A stretch of DNA of 64,000 nt from Streptococcus oralis subsp. tigurinus (GTDB lineage Bacteria > Bacillota > Bacilli > Lactobacillales > Streptococcaceae), in NCBI RefSeq assembly GCF_002356415.1, contig NZ_AP018338.1:62001-126000 (forward strand), in the 5' to 3' direction. A model generated the notes under the pieces. It searched no databases. It worked only from the letters and a program-made list of their open reading frames with translations, and was not told where the DNA came from. This document shows positions 15,799-27,250 of this stretch, piece by piece. Position numbers and translations under genes: made by a program. Within the stretch, counting starts at the first letter, position 1, and every line of letters starts with the position of its first letter.

Positions 15799-16657
15799 GA
15801 ATGAGTTCCTCCAGGTCGTTTTCATCAAAATTATAAGTTGTTTGGCAGAATTGACAAGTGATTTCTGCCCCGTGGTCTTCCTCTTTCATTTCCTCTAAGT
15901 CTGAGCTTGGAAGGCTGGCAAGAGCATCCATAAAGCGGTCTTTGCTGCAGTCACATTGGAAACGGATTTCTTCTTCGGAAAGGCGTTTGTAGGATTCGTC
16001 GCCGTAGATAGCCTTGAGAAGGGCTTCGATATGGTCGTCGCTTTCTAGAAGAGTTGAAATGGCTGGCATTTCTTGGATGCGTTTCTCAAAGCGAGCAATC
16101 TCTTCTTCCTTGGCCCCTGGCAATACTTGGAGAAGGAAGCCACCTGCGACTTTGACCTTGTCGTCTTTATCCAAAAGAACATTGAGGCCGACGGCTGAAG
16201 GAGTTTGTTGACTTTCGGTCAGGTAGTAGGCCAAGTCTTCACCGATTTCCCCGGATATGAGGGGAGTCATAGAGTTGTAAGGATTTCCAGTACCATAGTC
16301 TGTGATAACGAGAAATTGACCATTGCCGACAAAAGGTCCGACTAGGACTTCACCTGTTGCGGTCTTTTTGATGTCAACACCTGGATTTTGAACGTAGCCT
16401 TTGACATTTCCCTTGGTATCTGCGACCGTTATGATGGCACCGAGAGAGCTCGTTCCAAGAACTTTTACAGTAATCTTGGTATTTCCTTTTTCATTGGCTG
16501 CGAGAATTTGGCTAGCGATAAGGGCACGACCAAGTGCAACAGTCGAACTGGCTTGAGTTTGATGTTTTTCTTGAGCAGTGCGGACGGTTTCTGTGCTGTC
16601 AAGGACAAAAGCACGAAAGGCTCCGCTTTCTGATATAGTTTTAATAATTTTATCCAT
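15785..16657 (-). CDS. hslO: Hsp33, redox-activated chaperone
   Basis: The 290-residue protein is full length for Hsp33. The four zinc-binding cysteines are present near the C-terminus as CDC (about residues 235-237) and CQFC (about 267-270). Under oxidising conditions these release zinc and form disulfides, turning the protein into an ATP-independent holdase. The conserved core [11 protein letters not shown] and the region ending [10 protein letters not shown] are visible. It is the promoter-proximal gene of a leftward hslO-dusB pair, with dusB starting inside its last codons. Confidence 0.96.
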   Translation of the reverse strand: MDKIIKTISESGAFRAFVLDSTETVRTAQEKHQTQASSTVALGRALIASQILAANEKGNTKITVKVLGTSSLGAIITVADTKGNVKGYVQNPGVDIKKTATGEVLVGPFVGNGQFLVITDYGTGNPYNSMTPLISGEIGEDLAYYLTESQQTPSAVGLNVLLDKDDKVKVAGGFLLQVLPGAKEEEIARFEKRIQEMPAISTLLESDDHIEALLKAIYGDESYKRLSEEEIRFQCDCSKDRFMDALASLPSSDLEEMKEEDHGAEITCQFCQTTYNFDENDLEELIRDKS

Positions 16658-16803
16658 AGCTACTATTTTAGCATAAAAATGCCCAAAGAGGGAGCCGTGT
16701 GTTTGTTGTTATTCTTTAAACTGTTTAATTTCTGATGACTGGTATAGGAGATTTATAGAAATGGAAATCTTTGCCTGCATCTACTGTTAACATTTTAATT
16801 TAT

Positions 16804-16875
16804 CTTAAAATAACCTAAAACGAACTTTTAAGTTATGGTAAACAGTTGAAAAAAAGGTTGATAAAGTGGTAAAAT
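16804..16875 (+). promoter_or_regulatory. dlt operon promoter with possible CiaR site
   Basis: TTGAAA (16846-16851) and TAAAAT (16870-16875, preceded by TGG) are spaced 18 bases. Upstream, CTTAAA-ATAAC-CTAAAA (16804-16820) resembles, with one mismatch, the reverse of the CiaR repeat TTTAAG-N5-TTTAAG. dlt has been linked to CiaR in pneumococcus as I recall it; the site itself is a guess. Confidence 0.55.
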
Positions 16876-16943
16876 GTTAGGAAGATAAGTTACTAATAGT
16901 GCGTATTTGTAGTCGATAGAAATGATATATTAATGGATAGCTT

Positions 16944-17075
16944 ATGAAAAAACAACGAAACCTACATGTATTTTTAGGCCGGACGGCCCTATATTTTGTA
17001 ATCTTACTTGGCTTGCTTTATTTTTTTAGTTACCTTGGGCAGGGACAAGGTGGCTTTATTTATAATGAGTTCTAG
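16944..17075 (+). CDS. dltX: DltX, small membrane protein of the D-alanylation pathway
   Basis: A 43-residue frame lies 20 bases upstream of dltA. It begins MKKQRNL, has one membrane span (about residues 15-30, including VILLGLLYFF) and ends with a Gly-rich segment and FIYNEF. This is the hallmark of DltX: a single span followed by a conserved C-terminal acyl-carrying tyrosine-containing tail. DltX is needed to pass D-alanine from DltC and DltB to teichoic acid, with the terminal Tyr of the FxYxxF-type motif as the proposed acceptor. It is often missed by annotation because of its length. The position, membrane topology and tail make the call strong. Confidence 0.9.
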   Translation: MKKQRNLHVFLGRTALYFVILLGLLYFFSYLGQGQGGFIYNEF

Positions 17076-17095
17076 TTTAAAGGAGAAAAGGAACA

Positions 17096-18646
17096 GTGTC
17101 TAATAAACCGATAAAAGATATGATTGAAACGATTGAGCACTTTGCTCAAACACAGCCAACATATCCTGTCTACAATGTTTTAGGTCAAGAGCATACTTAT
17201 GGCGATCTGAAGGCTGATTCAGATAGTTTAGCTGCAGCTATCGATCGACTTGACTTGCCTGAGAAATCTCCAGTCGTCGTTTTTGGTGGTCAGGAATATG
17301 AGATGTTGGCTACCTTTGTAGCACTGACTAAGTCAGGGCATGCCTACATTCCAATTGACAGCCATTCGGCCTTGGAACGAGTTTCTGCTATCGTAGAAGT
17401 TGCAGATCCAAGCTTGATTATTGCTATCTCAGATTTTCCATTAGAGCGAGTCTCTACGCCAATGATGACTTTAGCTCAGGTTCAAGAAGCCTTTGCTCAA
17501 GGGGCTAGTTATGAGATTACACATCCAGTCAAAGGAGATGATAATTACTACATCATCTTTACTTCTGGTACGACCGGTAAGCCTAAGGGGGTGCAGATTT
17601 CCCATGACAATCTCCTCAGCTTTACCAACTGGATGATTACAGATAAGGAATTTGCGACGCCAAGTCGTCCACAAATGCTGGCTCAGCCCCCTTATTCTTT
17701 TGACCTATCTGTCATGTACTGGGCACCGACCTTGGCACTTGGTGGCACGCTTTTCGCTCTTCCTTCAGCCATTACTCAGGACTTCAAAAAACTCTTTGCG
17801 ACGATCTTTTCCTTGCCAATCGCTATCTGGACCTCAACACCGTCCTTTGCAGATATGGCCATGTTATCAGAAGACTTTAACAGTGAGAAAATGCCAGGAA
17901 TCACGCATTTCTACTTTGATGGTGAAGAATTGACGGTCAAAACAGCTCAAAAACTGCGCGAGCGATTCCCAAATGCTCGTATTATCAATGCCTACGGTCC
18001 AACAGAAGCGACAGTAGCTTTGTCAGCAGTTGCCGTCACTGATGAGATGTTGGCGACTATCAAACGCCTGCCAATCGGCTATACCAAGGCGGATTCTCCA
18101 ACCTTTATCATTGACGAGGAAGGGAAGAAAGTTCCAAATGGTGAACAGGGAGAAATCATCGTTTCTGGGCCAGCTGTTTCAAAAGGCTATATGAATAATC
18201 CTGAAAAAACGGCAGAAGCTTTCTTTGAATTCGAAGGTCTTCCAGCCTACCACACAGGGGATGTAGGAACCATGACAGATGAGGGCTTGCTTCTCTATGG
18301 TGGACGCATGGATTTCCAGATTAAGTTTAATGGTTATCGCATTGAACTTGAAGATGTCTCTCAAAACCTCAACAAGTCTCGCTATATCGAGTCGGCTGTT
18401 GCTGTCCCACGTTATAACAAGGACCACAAGGTACAAAATCTACTGGCCTATGTCATCCTAAAGGACGGCGTTCGTGAACAGTTTGAACGTGATATCGATA
18501 TTACCAAGGCTATCAAAGAAGACCTAGCAGATATCATGATGTCTTATATGATGCCGTCTAAGTTTCTCTATCGAGACAGTTTGCCGCTAACGCCTAATGG
18601 TAAAATTGATATCAAGGGCTTGATTAACGAGGTAAACAGTAGATGA
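17096..18646 (+). CDS. dltA: DltA, D-alanine--carrier protein ligase
   Basis: The 516-residue cytoplasmic enzyme activates D-alanine with ATP and loads it on the DltC phosphopantetheine. The adenylate-forming motif [12 protein letters not shown] lies near residue 155; other family motifs are [16 protein letters not shown] and the C-terminal PLTPNGKID with the catalytic Lys. The start is GTG at 17096, supported by AAAGGAG and the correct N-terminus. dltB begins at the overlap with its stop. Confidence 0.97.
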   Translation: MSNKPIKDMIETIEHFAQTQPTYPVYNVLGQEHTYGDLKADSDSLAAAIDRLDLPEKSPVVVFGGQEYEMLATFVALTKSGHAYIPIDSHSALERVSAIVEVADPSLIIAISDFPLERVSTPMMTLAQVQEAFAQGASYEITHPVKGDDNYYIIFTSGTTGKPKGVQISHDNLLSFTNWMITDKEFATPSRPQMLAQPPYSFDLSVMYWAPTLALGGTLFALPSAITQDFKKLFATIFSLPIAIWTSTPSFADMAMLSEDFNSEKMPGITHFYFDGEELTVKTAQKLRERFPNARIINAYGPTEATVALSAVAVTDEMLATIKRLPIGYTKADSPTFIIDEEGKKVPNGEQGEIIVSGPAVSKGYMNNPEKTAEAFFEFEGLPAYHTGDVGTMTDEGLLLYGGRMDFQIKFNGYRIELEDVSQNLNKSRYIESAVAVPRYNKDHKVQNLLAYVILKDGVREQFERDIDITKAIKEDLADIMMSYMMPSKFLYRDSLPLTPNGKIDIKGLINEVNSR

Positions 18647-19887
18647 TGGAGCTTTATAAACAGCTACCTCATTTGGAACCTTATGGTGATCTTCAGTACT
18701 TTTTATACGTAATTGCTGCGACTTTACCTATCTTTATTGGTCTTTTTTTCAAGAAACGTTTTGCCTTGTACGAGGTGCTTGTTAGTCTCTTCTTTATCGT
18801 CACCATGTTGGTAGGTGGAAAGACGAATCAAATAAGCGCACTTATCCTTTATGTTATCTGGCAAGTACTTCTTGTATCTTTCTACAAAAGGTACAGGAAA
18901 CAATGGGATAGTAAATGGATATTTTACCTGGTTAGTTTTTTATCTCTATTGCCTATCGTCTTTGTGAAAGTATCTCCTGCTATTCATGGACCTCAATCTT
19001 TGTTTGGATTTTTAGGGATTTCTTACCTAACCTTTCGTGCTGTTGGGGTTATCGTTGAGTTAAGAGACGGTGTCATTAAGGATTTAACGATTTGGCAATT
19101 CTTACGTTTTCTTCTCTTTATGCCGACTTTCTCGAGTGGTCCCATTGATCGTTTTAAACGCTTCAATGAAAATTATGAGACCATTCCTGAACGGGATGAG
19201 TTGATGAACATGCTAGAAGGGGCTGTCAAGTATATCATGCTTGGCTTCCTTTACAAGTTTATCTTGGCCCATGTTTTGGGAGAGATATTACTGCCTCCGC
19301 TGAAAAATTTGGCCTTGCAGACAGGTGGTTTCTTTAACCATTATGCTCTTGCAGTTATGTATACCTTCGGTTTAGAACTGTTCTTTGACTTTGCGGGCTA
19401 CTCTATGTTTGCCTTAGCCATTTCAAACTTGATGGGTATTCATAGTCCTATCAACTTTAACAAGCCCTTTTTGTCAAGGGATTTAAAAGAATTTTGGAAT
19501 CGCTGGCACATGAGTTTGTCTTTCTGGTTCCGTGACTTTGTCTTTATGCGGATGGTCATGGTGTTGACCAGAAAGAAGGTCTTTAAAAATCGCAATGTGA
19601 CCTCAAGTGTAGCCTATATTCTCAATATGCTGATTATGGGATTTTGGCATGGTGTGACCTGGTACTATATCGCCTACGGACTTTTTCATGGGATTGGGCT
19701 GGTCATCAATGACGCTTGGGTTCGTAAGAAAAAAGCGCTCAATAAAGAACGGAAAAAAGCTGGAAAGGGTTCCTTACCTGAGAATCGCTGGATTCAGTTG
19801 CTTGGCATGGTTGTCACCTTCCATGTCGTGATGGTTTCATTCTTAATCTTTTCTGGATTTTTGAATGATTTATGGTTTAAAAAATAA
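18643..19887 (+). CDS. dltB: DltB, membrane O-acyltransferase for D-alanine
   Basis: The 414-residue multi-span protein belongs to the MBOAT family. The conserved catalytic histidine is in [19 protein letters not shown] near residue 335, and the conserved HxxS-type region [16 protein letters not shown] lies around residue 285. DltB opens the membrane path by which D-alanine from DltC reaches teichoic acid outside. The ATG at 18643 overlaps the dltA stop by four bases, so translation is coupled. dltC follows after 13 bases. Confidence 0.97.
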   Translation: MMELYKQLPHLEPYGDLQYFLYVIAATLPIFIGLFFKKRFALYEVLVSLFFIVTMLVGGKTNQISALILYVIWQVLLVSFYKRYRKQWDSKWIFYLVSFLSLLPIVFVKVSPAIHGPQSLFGFLGISYLTFRAVGVIVELRDGVIKDLTIWQFLRFLLFMPTFSSGPIDRFKRFNENYETIPERDELMNMLEGAVKYIMLGFLYKFILAHVLGEILLPPLKNLALQTGGFFNHYALAVMYTFGLELFFDFAGYSMFALAISNLMGIHSPINFNKPFLSRDLKEFWNRWHMSLSFWFRDFVFMRMVMVLTRKKVFKNRNVTSSVAYILNMLIMGFWHGVTWYYIAYGLFHGIGLVINDAWVRKKKALNKERKKAGKGSLPENRWIQLLGMVVTFHVVMVSFLIFSGFLNDLWFKK

Positions 19888-19897
19888 AAGGATATGA

Positions 19898-21401
<1,504 letters not shown>

Positions 21402-21411
21402 AACCAGATAA

Positions 21412-21442
21412 AAGTTTGGGATTTGAACCCAAGCTTTTTTTG
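21412..21442 (+). terminator. dlt operon terminator
   Basis: AAGTTTGGG (21412-21420) and CCCAAGCTT (21428-21436) pair with one G-U, followed by a T run. Confidence 0.85.
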
Positions 21443-21504
21443 TTTAAATAGCGAATGTTTTAGATGAAAATAAGTCAAAAGTTTCAAATTTTCTAGAAAT
21501 ATCG

Positions 21505-21510
21505 TATAAT
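21505..21510 (+). promoter_or_regulatory. -10 of the 5'-nucleotidase gene
   Basis: TATAAT at 21505-21510 lies 34 bases before the start. The -35 is weak (TTTCAA at 21482-21487, 17 bases upstream). Confidence 0.55.
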
Positions 21511-21543
21511 ATAAAGGAAAAAAGAAAAGAAAAGGATTTCAAA

Positions 21544-23607
21544 ATGAATAAACGTTCTTTGTTACCTGTCTTATCGACAGCTCTATTAGCCCCAGCCTTT
21601 TTAGCTGGACAAGTATACGCTGAAGAAGCAACAACTCCTGCAGAAAGTTCAGCTGTTGTAGCAACTCCCGCCACGTCGGAGGCTCCTGCTCCTGTGTCGA
21701 ACCCTGTAGCGTCAGCAACTCCAACAAACGAGGTAGAGACTCCAGCAACCGTTGCATCTGCAGAAGCTCCGTCAGCTCCTGCTGAATCTACTAAAAGCGA
21801 AGAAAAGGACACCGTTATCTTACACACCAATGATGTCCATGGTCGTATCGTAGAGGAAAAAGGAGTAATTGGAGATGCCAAGTTAGCGACTGTCATTGAG
21901 CAGGAACGTGCGAAATCAAATCAAAATACTCTGGTTGTTGATGCGGGAGACGCCTTCCAAGGTTTGCCGATTTCCAACTCTACGAAGGGTGAAGCGCGTG
22001 CTGAAATTCTCAATCAGATGCAGTATGATGCCATGGCAGTAGGAAACCATGAGTTTGACTTTGGCCTTGATGAAGTTAAAAAATACAAGGAAATCTTGAA
22101 ATTCCCATTACTTAGCTCAAATACCTATGTCAATGGCGCTCGTCTTTTTGAAGCTTCTACAATTGTTGATAAAGATAAGACTGTGGAAGGTGATGAATTT
22201 GTTGTAATCGGTGTGACAACACCTGAAACCGCTACAAAAACCCACCCTAAAAACATTAAAGGGGTAACTTTTACAGATCCAATCTCTGAAGTCAATAAGG
22301 TCATCGAAGAAGTTCAAGCCAAGGCTCGTGCAGAAGGCAAGGACTACAAACACTATGTTGTGCTCGCTCACTTGGGTGTAGATACCACAACTCCAGTCGA
22401 GTGGCGTGGTTCAACCTTGGCAGAAGCTCTATCTAAAAATCCTCGTCTCAAAGGCAAACGTGTGACAGTTATTGATGGGCATTCTCATACAGTAGCTTCC
22501 ACAACTTATGGCAACAATGTTACCTATAACCAAACAGGAAGTTACCTTCATAATGTTGGGAAAGTTATCTACAAATCACGTCAGCTTTTGGGGAATCCTA
22601 CGTTGATTGCAGCTGCTGATGCCAAGAAATTGACTGCCAATCCAAAAGTTGAAAAACTAGTCAAAGACATTAAACAAAAATACGATGCTGAAAATGCAGT
22701 TGAGATTGTCTCAAACAGCCCTGTAGAACTAAACGGTGATCGTGAAAATGTTCGAGTTCGTGAAACCAACCTCGGAAACGTCGTAGCAGACTCCCTCTAT
22801 CAGTATGGTCAAACAGGATTTAGCCATCCGACAGACATCGCTGTGACAAATGGTGGTGGCTTGCGTGAAACCATTGCAAAAGGCAAACCAATCACTAAAG
22901 GAAATGTCATTGCTGTTCTTCCATTTGGAAATACCATTTCACAAATCCAAGTGACGGGGCAACAAGTCTTAGATATGTTTGAAAAATCACTCGGATCTAT
23001 CTTGCAGGTCGATAAGGATGGCAAGAAGGTCTTGGATGAGAACGGACAACCATTGCTAGAACCAAGTGGTGGCTTCTTGCAAGTTTCAGGTGTGAAGGTC
23101 TACTATGATACCAACCTACCATCAGGTAAACGTGTCTTGGCCATCCAGGTCAAAAACCGTACAACTGGTCGTTATGATCTCCTAGACCTCGCAAAAAACT
23201 ACTATCTTGCAACCAATGATTTCTTAGCTGCAGGTGGTGATGGCTACACTATGTTGGGTGGCGCTCGTGAAGAAGGCCCATCTATGGATGCTGCCTTTGA
23301 AGAGTATCTGAAAACCGCTGATTTGACCCAGTATGAAAAGATTAATCCGAACTCACGGACGATTTCTGTGGATTCTACAACTTTTAGTCTGCCAGTAGAA
23401 ACGCCTCAAACGAATGCAGCTGCTAGCGATGCGACTACGAATGTACCACTGACTTATGAGGTGGCAGGTCAATTTAGCAAGAAGGCAGTTGTCTCAGAAA
23501 AAGCTCTCCCAAATACAGGAAGTGAGCAATCCATCTTCTTGCTCTTGATGGGAATGGTAGCTGGTTTGGCAGGTATCTTATCGAGCCGAAAACCAAAGCT
23601 AAAATAG
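21544..23607 (+). CDS. Cell-wall anchored 5'-nucleotidase
   Basis: The 687-residue surface enzyme has a signal peptide (about 1-26, cleaved near VYAEEA) and a Pro/Ala/Thr/Glu-rich linker to about residue 85. A metallophosphoesterase domain follows with ILHTNDVHGR, the GNHEFDFG motif near 168 and DGHSHT. Next come a 5'-nucleotidase C-terminal domain with NGGGLRE and YTMLGGAREEG, and a sortase signal LPNTG near 655 with a hydrophobic span and basic tail. It hydrolyses extracellular nucleotides to adenosine or other nucleosides. In streptococci such enzymes serve purine scavenging and can dampen host defence through adenosine. Its own promoter and terminator make it monocistronic. Confidence 0.93.
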   Translation: MNKRSLLPVLSTALLAPAFLAGQVYAEEATTPAESSAVVATPATSEAPAPVSNPVASATPTNEVETPATVASAEAPSAPAESTKSEEKDTVILHTNDVHGRIVEEKGVIGDAKLATVIEQERAKSNQNTLVVDAGDAFQGLPISNSTKGEARAEILNQMQYDAMAVGNHEFDFGLDEVKKYKEILKFPLLSSNTYVNGARLFEASTIVDKDKTVEGDEFVVIGVTTPETATKTHPKNIKGVTFTDPISEVNKVIEEVQAKARAEGKDYKHYVVLAHLGVDTTTPVEWRGSTLAEALSKNPRLKGKRVTVIDGHSHTVASTTYGNNVTYNQTGSYLHNVGKVIYKSRQLLGNPTLIAAADAKKLTANPKVEKLVKDIKQKYDAENAVEIVSNSPVELNGDRENVRVRETNLGNVVADSLYQYGQTGFSHPTDIAVTNGGGLRETIAKGKPITKGNVIAVLPFGNTISQIQVTGQQVLDMFEKSLGSILQVDKDGKKVLDENGQPLLEPSGGFLQVSGVKVYYDTNLPSGKRVLAIQVKNRTTGRYDLLDLAKNYYLATNDFLAAGGDGYTMLGGAREEGPSMDAAFEEYLKTADLTQYEKINPNSRTISVDSTTFSLPVETPQTNAAASDATTNVPLTYEVAGQFSKKAVVSEKALPNTGSEQSIFLLLMGMVAGLAGILSSRKPKLK

Positions 23608-23627
23608 GTTAAATTTCACATCTAGAA

Positions 23628-23673
23628 GAGTCTAGGGAAACGTTTTTACGCCTTTTTCCCTTGACTCTTTTTT
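23628..23673 (+). terminator. 5'-nucleotidase terminator overlapping the adc promoter
   Basis: GAGTCTAGGGAAA (23628-23640) pairs with TTTCCCTTGACTC (23655-23667) with one mismatched pair, followed by six or more T. The right arm contains the -35 hexamer TTGACT of the adc promoter. Confidence 0.8.
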
Positions 23674-23699
23674 GGTTTATGATATAATTAACCAGTAAA
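23661..23699 (+). promoter_or_regulatory. adcRCBA promoter and AdcR operator
   Basis: TTGACT (23661-23666) and TATAAT (23683-23688) are 16 bases apart. Directly downstream TTAACCAGTAAA (23688-23699) matches the AdcR box TTAACYRGTTAA with one mismatch and shares a base with the -10. Zinc-loaded AdcR would block transcription here. Confidence 0.85.
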
Positions 23700-23755
23700 G
23701 AATCGGTGGCTATCTATGTTTTTTTACTAAAAGATAGCTAGGGAAGGAGTAACAC

Positions 23756-24196
23756 ATGAGACAGCTTGCACAGGAAATCGATAACTTTTTAAACGAGGTG
23801 ATCTTGAGATCTGAGAACCAGCATGAAATTCTGATTGGGCATTGCACAAGTGACGTAGCCTTGACCAATACTCAGGAACACATCCTCATGCTCCTGTCAG
23901 AAGAATCCTTAACCAACTCGGAGTTGGCTCGTCGTCTCAATGTCAGTCAGGCGGCAGTGACCAAGGCTATCAAGTCTTTGGTCAAAGAGGGTATGTTAGA
24001 GACATCCAGAGATCCAAAGGATGCGCGTGTGATTTTTTACCAACTGACAGAACTGGCTCGACCAGTGGCAGAGGAACACCACCATCATCATGAACACACG
24101 CTCTTAGCCTATGAACAAGTGGCAAGTCAGTTTACTCCAAATGAACAAGAAGTGATTCAGCGGTTTTTAACTGCTTTAGTAGGAGAAATCAAATAA
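23756..24196 (+). CDS. adcR: AdcR, zinc-dependent MarR-type repressor
   Basis: The 146-residue MarR-fold protein carries the zinc ligands of pneumococcal AdcR at matching positions: Glu24, Cys30, Glu41 and His42, with a His-rich segment EEHHHHHEH at about 106-114 supplying the rest. The winged helix contains [20 protein letters not shown]. With zinc bound it represses zinc uptake genes; when zinc is scarce it lets go. It is the first gene of adcRCBA and adcC overlaps its stop. Confidence 0.97.
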   Translation: MRQLAQEIDNFLNEVILRSENQHEILIGHCTSDVALTNTQEHILMLLSEESLTNSELARRLNVSQAAVTKAIKSLVKEGMLETSRDPKDARVIFYQLTELARPVAEEHHHHHEHTLLAYEQVASQFTPNEQEVIQRFLTALVGEIK

Positions 24197-24900
24197 TGCG
24201 GTATATTACAGTAGAGGACTTGTCTTTCTATTATGACAAAGAGCCTGTCCTCGAGCACATCAACTATAGTGTTGATAGTGGGGAGTTTGTTACCCTGACT
24301 GGTGAAAATGGAGCTGCCAAGACGACGCTGATTAAGGCTAGTCTAGGCATCTTGCAGCCAAGATTTGGCAAGGTAACCATCTCAAAAACAAATACTCATG
24401 GGAAAAAGCTTAGGATAGCTTATCTTCCCCAGCAAATTGCCAGTTTTAATGCTGGCTTTCCAAGTACAGTTTATGAATTTGTCAAGTCGGGTCGCTATCC
24501 GCGAAAGGGTTGGTTTCGTCGTTTGAACGCCCATGATGAGGAGCATATCAAGGCCAGTCTAGACTCGGTTGGTATGTGGGAACATCGTGACAAACGAATT
24601 GGTTCCCTTTCGGGAGGGCAAAAGCAACGAGCAGTGATTGCCCGGATGTTTGCTTCTGACCCAGATATTTTTGTCTTGGATGAGCCGACGACAGGGATGG
24701 ATGCGGGAAGCAAAAATGAATTTTACGAACTCATGCACCATAGTGCCCACCATCATGGCAAGGCTGTTTTGATGATTACCCATGATCCTGAGGAGGTTAA
24801 GGACTATGCGGATCGCAATATCCATCTAGTGCGCAATCAAGACTCGCCGTGGCGTTGTTTCAATGTTCACGAAAGCGACCAGGAGGTGGAACATGCTTAG
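24196..24900 (+). CDS. adcC: AdcC, ATPase of the zinc importer
   Basis: The 234-residue ABC ATPase has Walker [10 protein letters not shown] near residues 36-44, signature LSGGQKQR near 138 and Walker [13 protein letters not shown]. The Walker A has Ala where most ABC proteins have Gly; I believe streptococcal AdcC shares this, but it is worth checking. It powers zinc import by AdcB with binding protein AdcA. Its start overlaps the adcR stop by one base. Confidence 0.96.
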   Translation: MRYITVEDLSFYYDKEPVLEHINYSVDSGEFVTLTGENGAAKTTLIKASLGILQPRFGKVTISKTNTHGKKLRIAYLPQQIASFNAGFPSTVYEFVKSGRYPRKGWFRRLNAHDEEHIKASLDSVGMWEHRDKRIGSLSGGQKQRAVIARMFASDPDIFVLDEPTTGMDAGSKNEFYELMHHSAHHHGKAVLMITHDPEEVKDYADRNIHLVRNQDSPWRCFNVHESDQEVEHA

Positions 24901-25699
24901 TTTGTTATCTTATGATTTCATGCAGCGTGCCTTCTTGGCGGTCATTGCCATGAGTCTTTTTTCTCCAGTTCTTGGGACCTTCCTTATCTTACGTCGTCAG
25001 AGTTTGATGAGTGATACCCTCAGTCACGTTTCTCTGTCAGGGGTAGCCTTTGGTCTGGTTTTGGGAATTTCTCCAACTATTTCAACCATTGCTATCGTCT
25101 TGATCGCAGCGGTCTTTCTAGAGTATCTCCGGACAGTCTATAAGAACTTTATGGAAATCGGAACAGCTATCCTCATGTCAACAGGACTTGCAGTGTCTCT
25201 TATCGTGATGAGTAAGGGCAAAAGTTCTAGTTCCATGAGTTTGGACCAATATCTCTTTGGGTCTATTGTGACTATTAGCCAGGAGCAGGTGATGTTCCTC
25301 TTTGCCATTGCTGTGGTCGTTTTACTCTTGACTTTCTTGTTCTTGCGACCAATGTATATCCTGACTTTTGATGAGGACACGGCCTTTGTGGATGGCTTGC
25401 CAGTTCGTACCATGTCTATCCTCTTTAACATGGTGACAGGGGTGGCGATTGCCCTTATGATTCCAGCAGCAGGAGCCCTTTTGGTGTCGACCATTATGGT
25501 CTTACCGGCTAGTATTGCCCTGCGTCTGGGGAAAAACTTCAAATCCGTTATGTTGCTAGCCAGTGCTATAGGCTTTTTGGGAATGGTGGCAGGTCTCTAT
25601 ATTTCCTACTATGCGGAAACCCCTGCCAGCGCTAGTATTACCATTATCTTTGTAGCTGTCTTTTTGTTAGTCAGTCTACTGAAACGTTTTATCAAATAG
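24893..25699 (+). CDS. adcB: AdcB, permease of the zinc importer
   Basis: The start at 24893 is taken because AGGAGG precedes it and it overlaps the last eight bases of adcC; an earlier ATG at 24863 is unlikely. The 268-residue protein has seven or eight spans typical of ZnuB-type metal permeases, with the conserved [18 protein letters not shown] region near its N-terminus. It forms the zinc channel across the membrane, working with AdcC and AdcA. Confidence 0.96.
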   Translation: MLSLLSYDFMQRAFLAVIAMSLFSPVLGTFLILRRQSLMSDTLSHVSLSGVAFGLVLGISPTISTIAIVLIAAVFLEYLRTVYKNFMEIGTAILMSTGLAVSLIVMSKGKSSSSMSLDQYLFGSIVTISQEQVMFLFAIAVVVLLLTFLFLRPMYILTFDEDTAFVDGLPVRTMSILFNMVTGVAIALMIPAAGALLVSTIMVLPASIALRLGKNFKSVMLLASAIGFLGMVAGLYISYYAETPASASITIIFVAVFLLVSLLKRFIK

Positions 25700-25708
25700 G
25701 AGAATGAA

Positions 25709-27214
25709 ATGAAAAAACTGAGCTTACTACTAGCTAGTCTATGTGCCTTGTTTTTAGTGGCTTGTTCCAATCAAAAGCAGGCAGATGGGAAGCTAAATAT
25801 CGTGACAACCTTTTACCCTGTCTACGAATTTACCAAGCAAGTCGCAGGAGATACTGCTAATGTAGAACTTCTAATCGGTGCTGGTACAGAACCTCACGAA
25901 TACGAACCGTCCGCCAAGGCAGTTGCTAAAATCCAAGACGCAGATACCTTCGTCTATGAAAATGAAAATATGGAAACTTGGGTTCCAAAATTGCTAGAAT
26001 CCTTGGATAAGAAAAAAGTGAAAACTATCAAGGCGACAGGTGATATGTTACTTTTGCCAGGTGGTGAGGAAGAAGAGGGAGACCATGACCATGGAGAAGA
26101 AGGCCATCACCATGAGTACGATCCCCATGTTTGGTTATCACCAGTTCGTGCCATCAAACTAGTAGAACATATCCGTGACAGCTTGTCAGCAGATTATCCT
26201 GATAAAAAAGAGACTTTTGAGAAGAATGCGTCTGCCTATATCGAAAAATTGCAAGCCTTGGATAAGGCCTACACAGATGGCTTGTCTCAAGCTAAACAAA
26301 AGAGCTTTGTGACCCAGCACGCTGCCTTTAACTACCTTGCCTTGGACTACGGTCTCAAGCAAGTATCTATCTCAGGTCTCTCACCAGATGCAGAGCCATC
26401 AGCAGCACGTTTGGCAGAATTGACAGAGTACGTCAAGAAAAATAAAATCGCCTATATCTACTTTGAAGAGAATGCCTCTCAAGCCCTTGCTAATACCCTT
26501 TCCAAAGAGGCAGGTGTCAAAACAGATGTCCTCAATCCTTTAGAAAGTCTGACAGAAGAGGACACCAAGGCGGGAGAAAATTACATCTCTATCATGGAGA
26601 AAAACCTCAAGGCTTTGAAACAAACAACAGACCAAGAAGGACCAGAAATCGAGCCAGAGAAGGAAGAAAACACCAAAACAGTTCACAATGGTTACTTTGA
26701 GGATGCAGATGTCAAAGACCGCACCTTGAGTGACTATGCAGGTAACTGGCAGTCGGTCTATCCTTTCCTTGAGGATGGAACTTTTGATCAAGTCTTTGAT
26801 TACAAGGCTAAGTTGACTGGCAAGATGACCAAAGATGAGTACAAGGCCTACTATAGAAAAGGCTATCAGACAGATGTGACTAAGATCAACATTACGGATA
26901 ATACTATGGAATTTGTTCAAGGTGGACAAAGTAAGAAATTCACCTACAAGTATGTCGGCAAGAAAATTTTGACTTATAAGAAAGGCAATCGTGGGGTGCG
27001 CTTCCTTTTTGAAGCGACAGATGCGGACGCTGGACAGTTCAAGTATGTTCAGTTTAGTGACCACAATATCGCCCCAGTCAAGGCAGAACATTTCCATATC
27101 TTCTTTGGAGGTACTAGCCAAGAAGCCCTCTTTGAAGAGATGGACAACTGGCCAACCTACTACCCAGATAACCTATCTGGACAAGAAATCGCCCAAGAAA
27201 TGTTGGCGCATTGA
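25709..27214 (+). CDS. adcA: AdcA, two-domain zinc-binding lipoprotein
   Basis: The 501-residue lipoprotein (lipobox LFLVAC) has two zinc-binding parts. Residues about 25-310 are a ZnuA-type cluster A-I binding domain with a His-rich loop, DHDHGEEGHHHEYDPH, around 125-142. Residues about 325-501 form a ZinT-type domain, ending with the conserved HFHIFFGG near 460. The ZinT part binds zinc with high affinity and passes it to the main domain. It is the last gene of adcRCBA. Confidence 0.97.
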   Translation: MKKLSLLLASLCALFLVACSNQKQADGKLNIVTTFYPVYEFTKQVAGDTANVELLIGAGTEPHEYEPSAKAVAKIQDADTFVYENENMETWVPKLLESLDKKKVKTIKATGDMLLLPGGEEEEGDHDHGEEGHHHEYDPHVWLSPVRAIKLVEHIRDSLSADYPDKKETFEKNASAYIEKLQALDKAYTDGLSQAKQKSFVTQHAAFNYLALDYGLKQVSISGLSPDAEPSAARLAELTEYVKKNKIAYIYFEENASQALANTLSKEAGVKTDVLNPLESLTEEDTKAGENYISIMEKNLKALKQTTDQEGPEIEPEKEENTKTVHNGYFEDADVKDRTLSDYAGNWQSVYPFLEDGTFDQVFDYKAKLTGKMTKDEYKAYYRKGYQTDVTKINITDNTMEFVQGGQSKKFTYKYVGKKILTYKKGNRGVRFLFEATDADAGQFKYVQFSDHNIAPVKAEHFHIFFGGTSQEALFEEMDNWPTYYPDNLSGQEIAQEMLAH

Positions 27215-27224
27215 TGCAAGAGAA

Positions 27225-27250
27225 GATCCCGCAAATCTGCGGGATTTTTT
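27225..27250 (+). terminator. adcRCBA terminator
   Basis: GATCCCGCA and TGCGGGATT form a tight stem followed by TTTTTT. Confidence 0.9.

Noticed and set aside
21444..21896. Leftward 150-residue frame over the 5'-nucleotidase start
   Set aside because: Low-complexity Ala/Ser/Thr/Val sequence is the reverse-strand shadow of the Pro/Ala-rich linker.
26540..27121. Leftward 193-residue frame in adcA
   Set aside because: Shadow of the ZinT domain coding region; no start signal and adcA itself is unambiguous.
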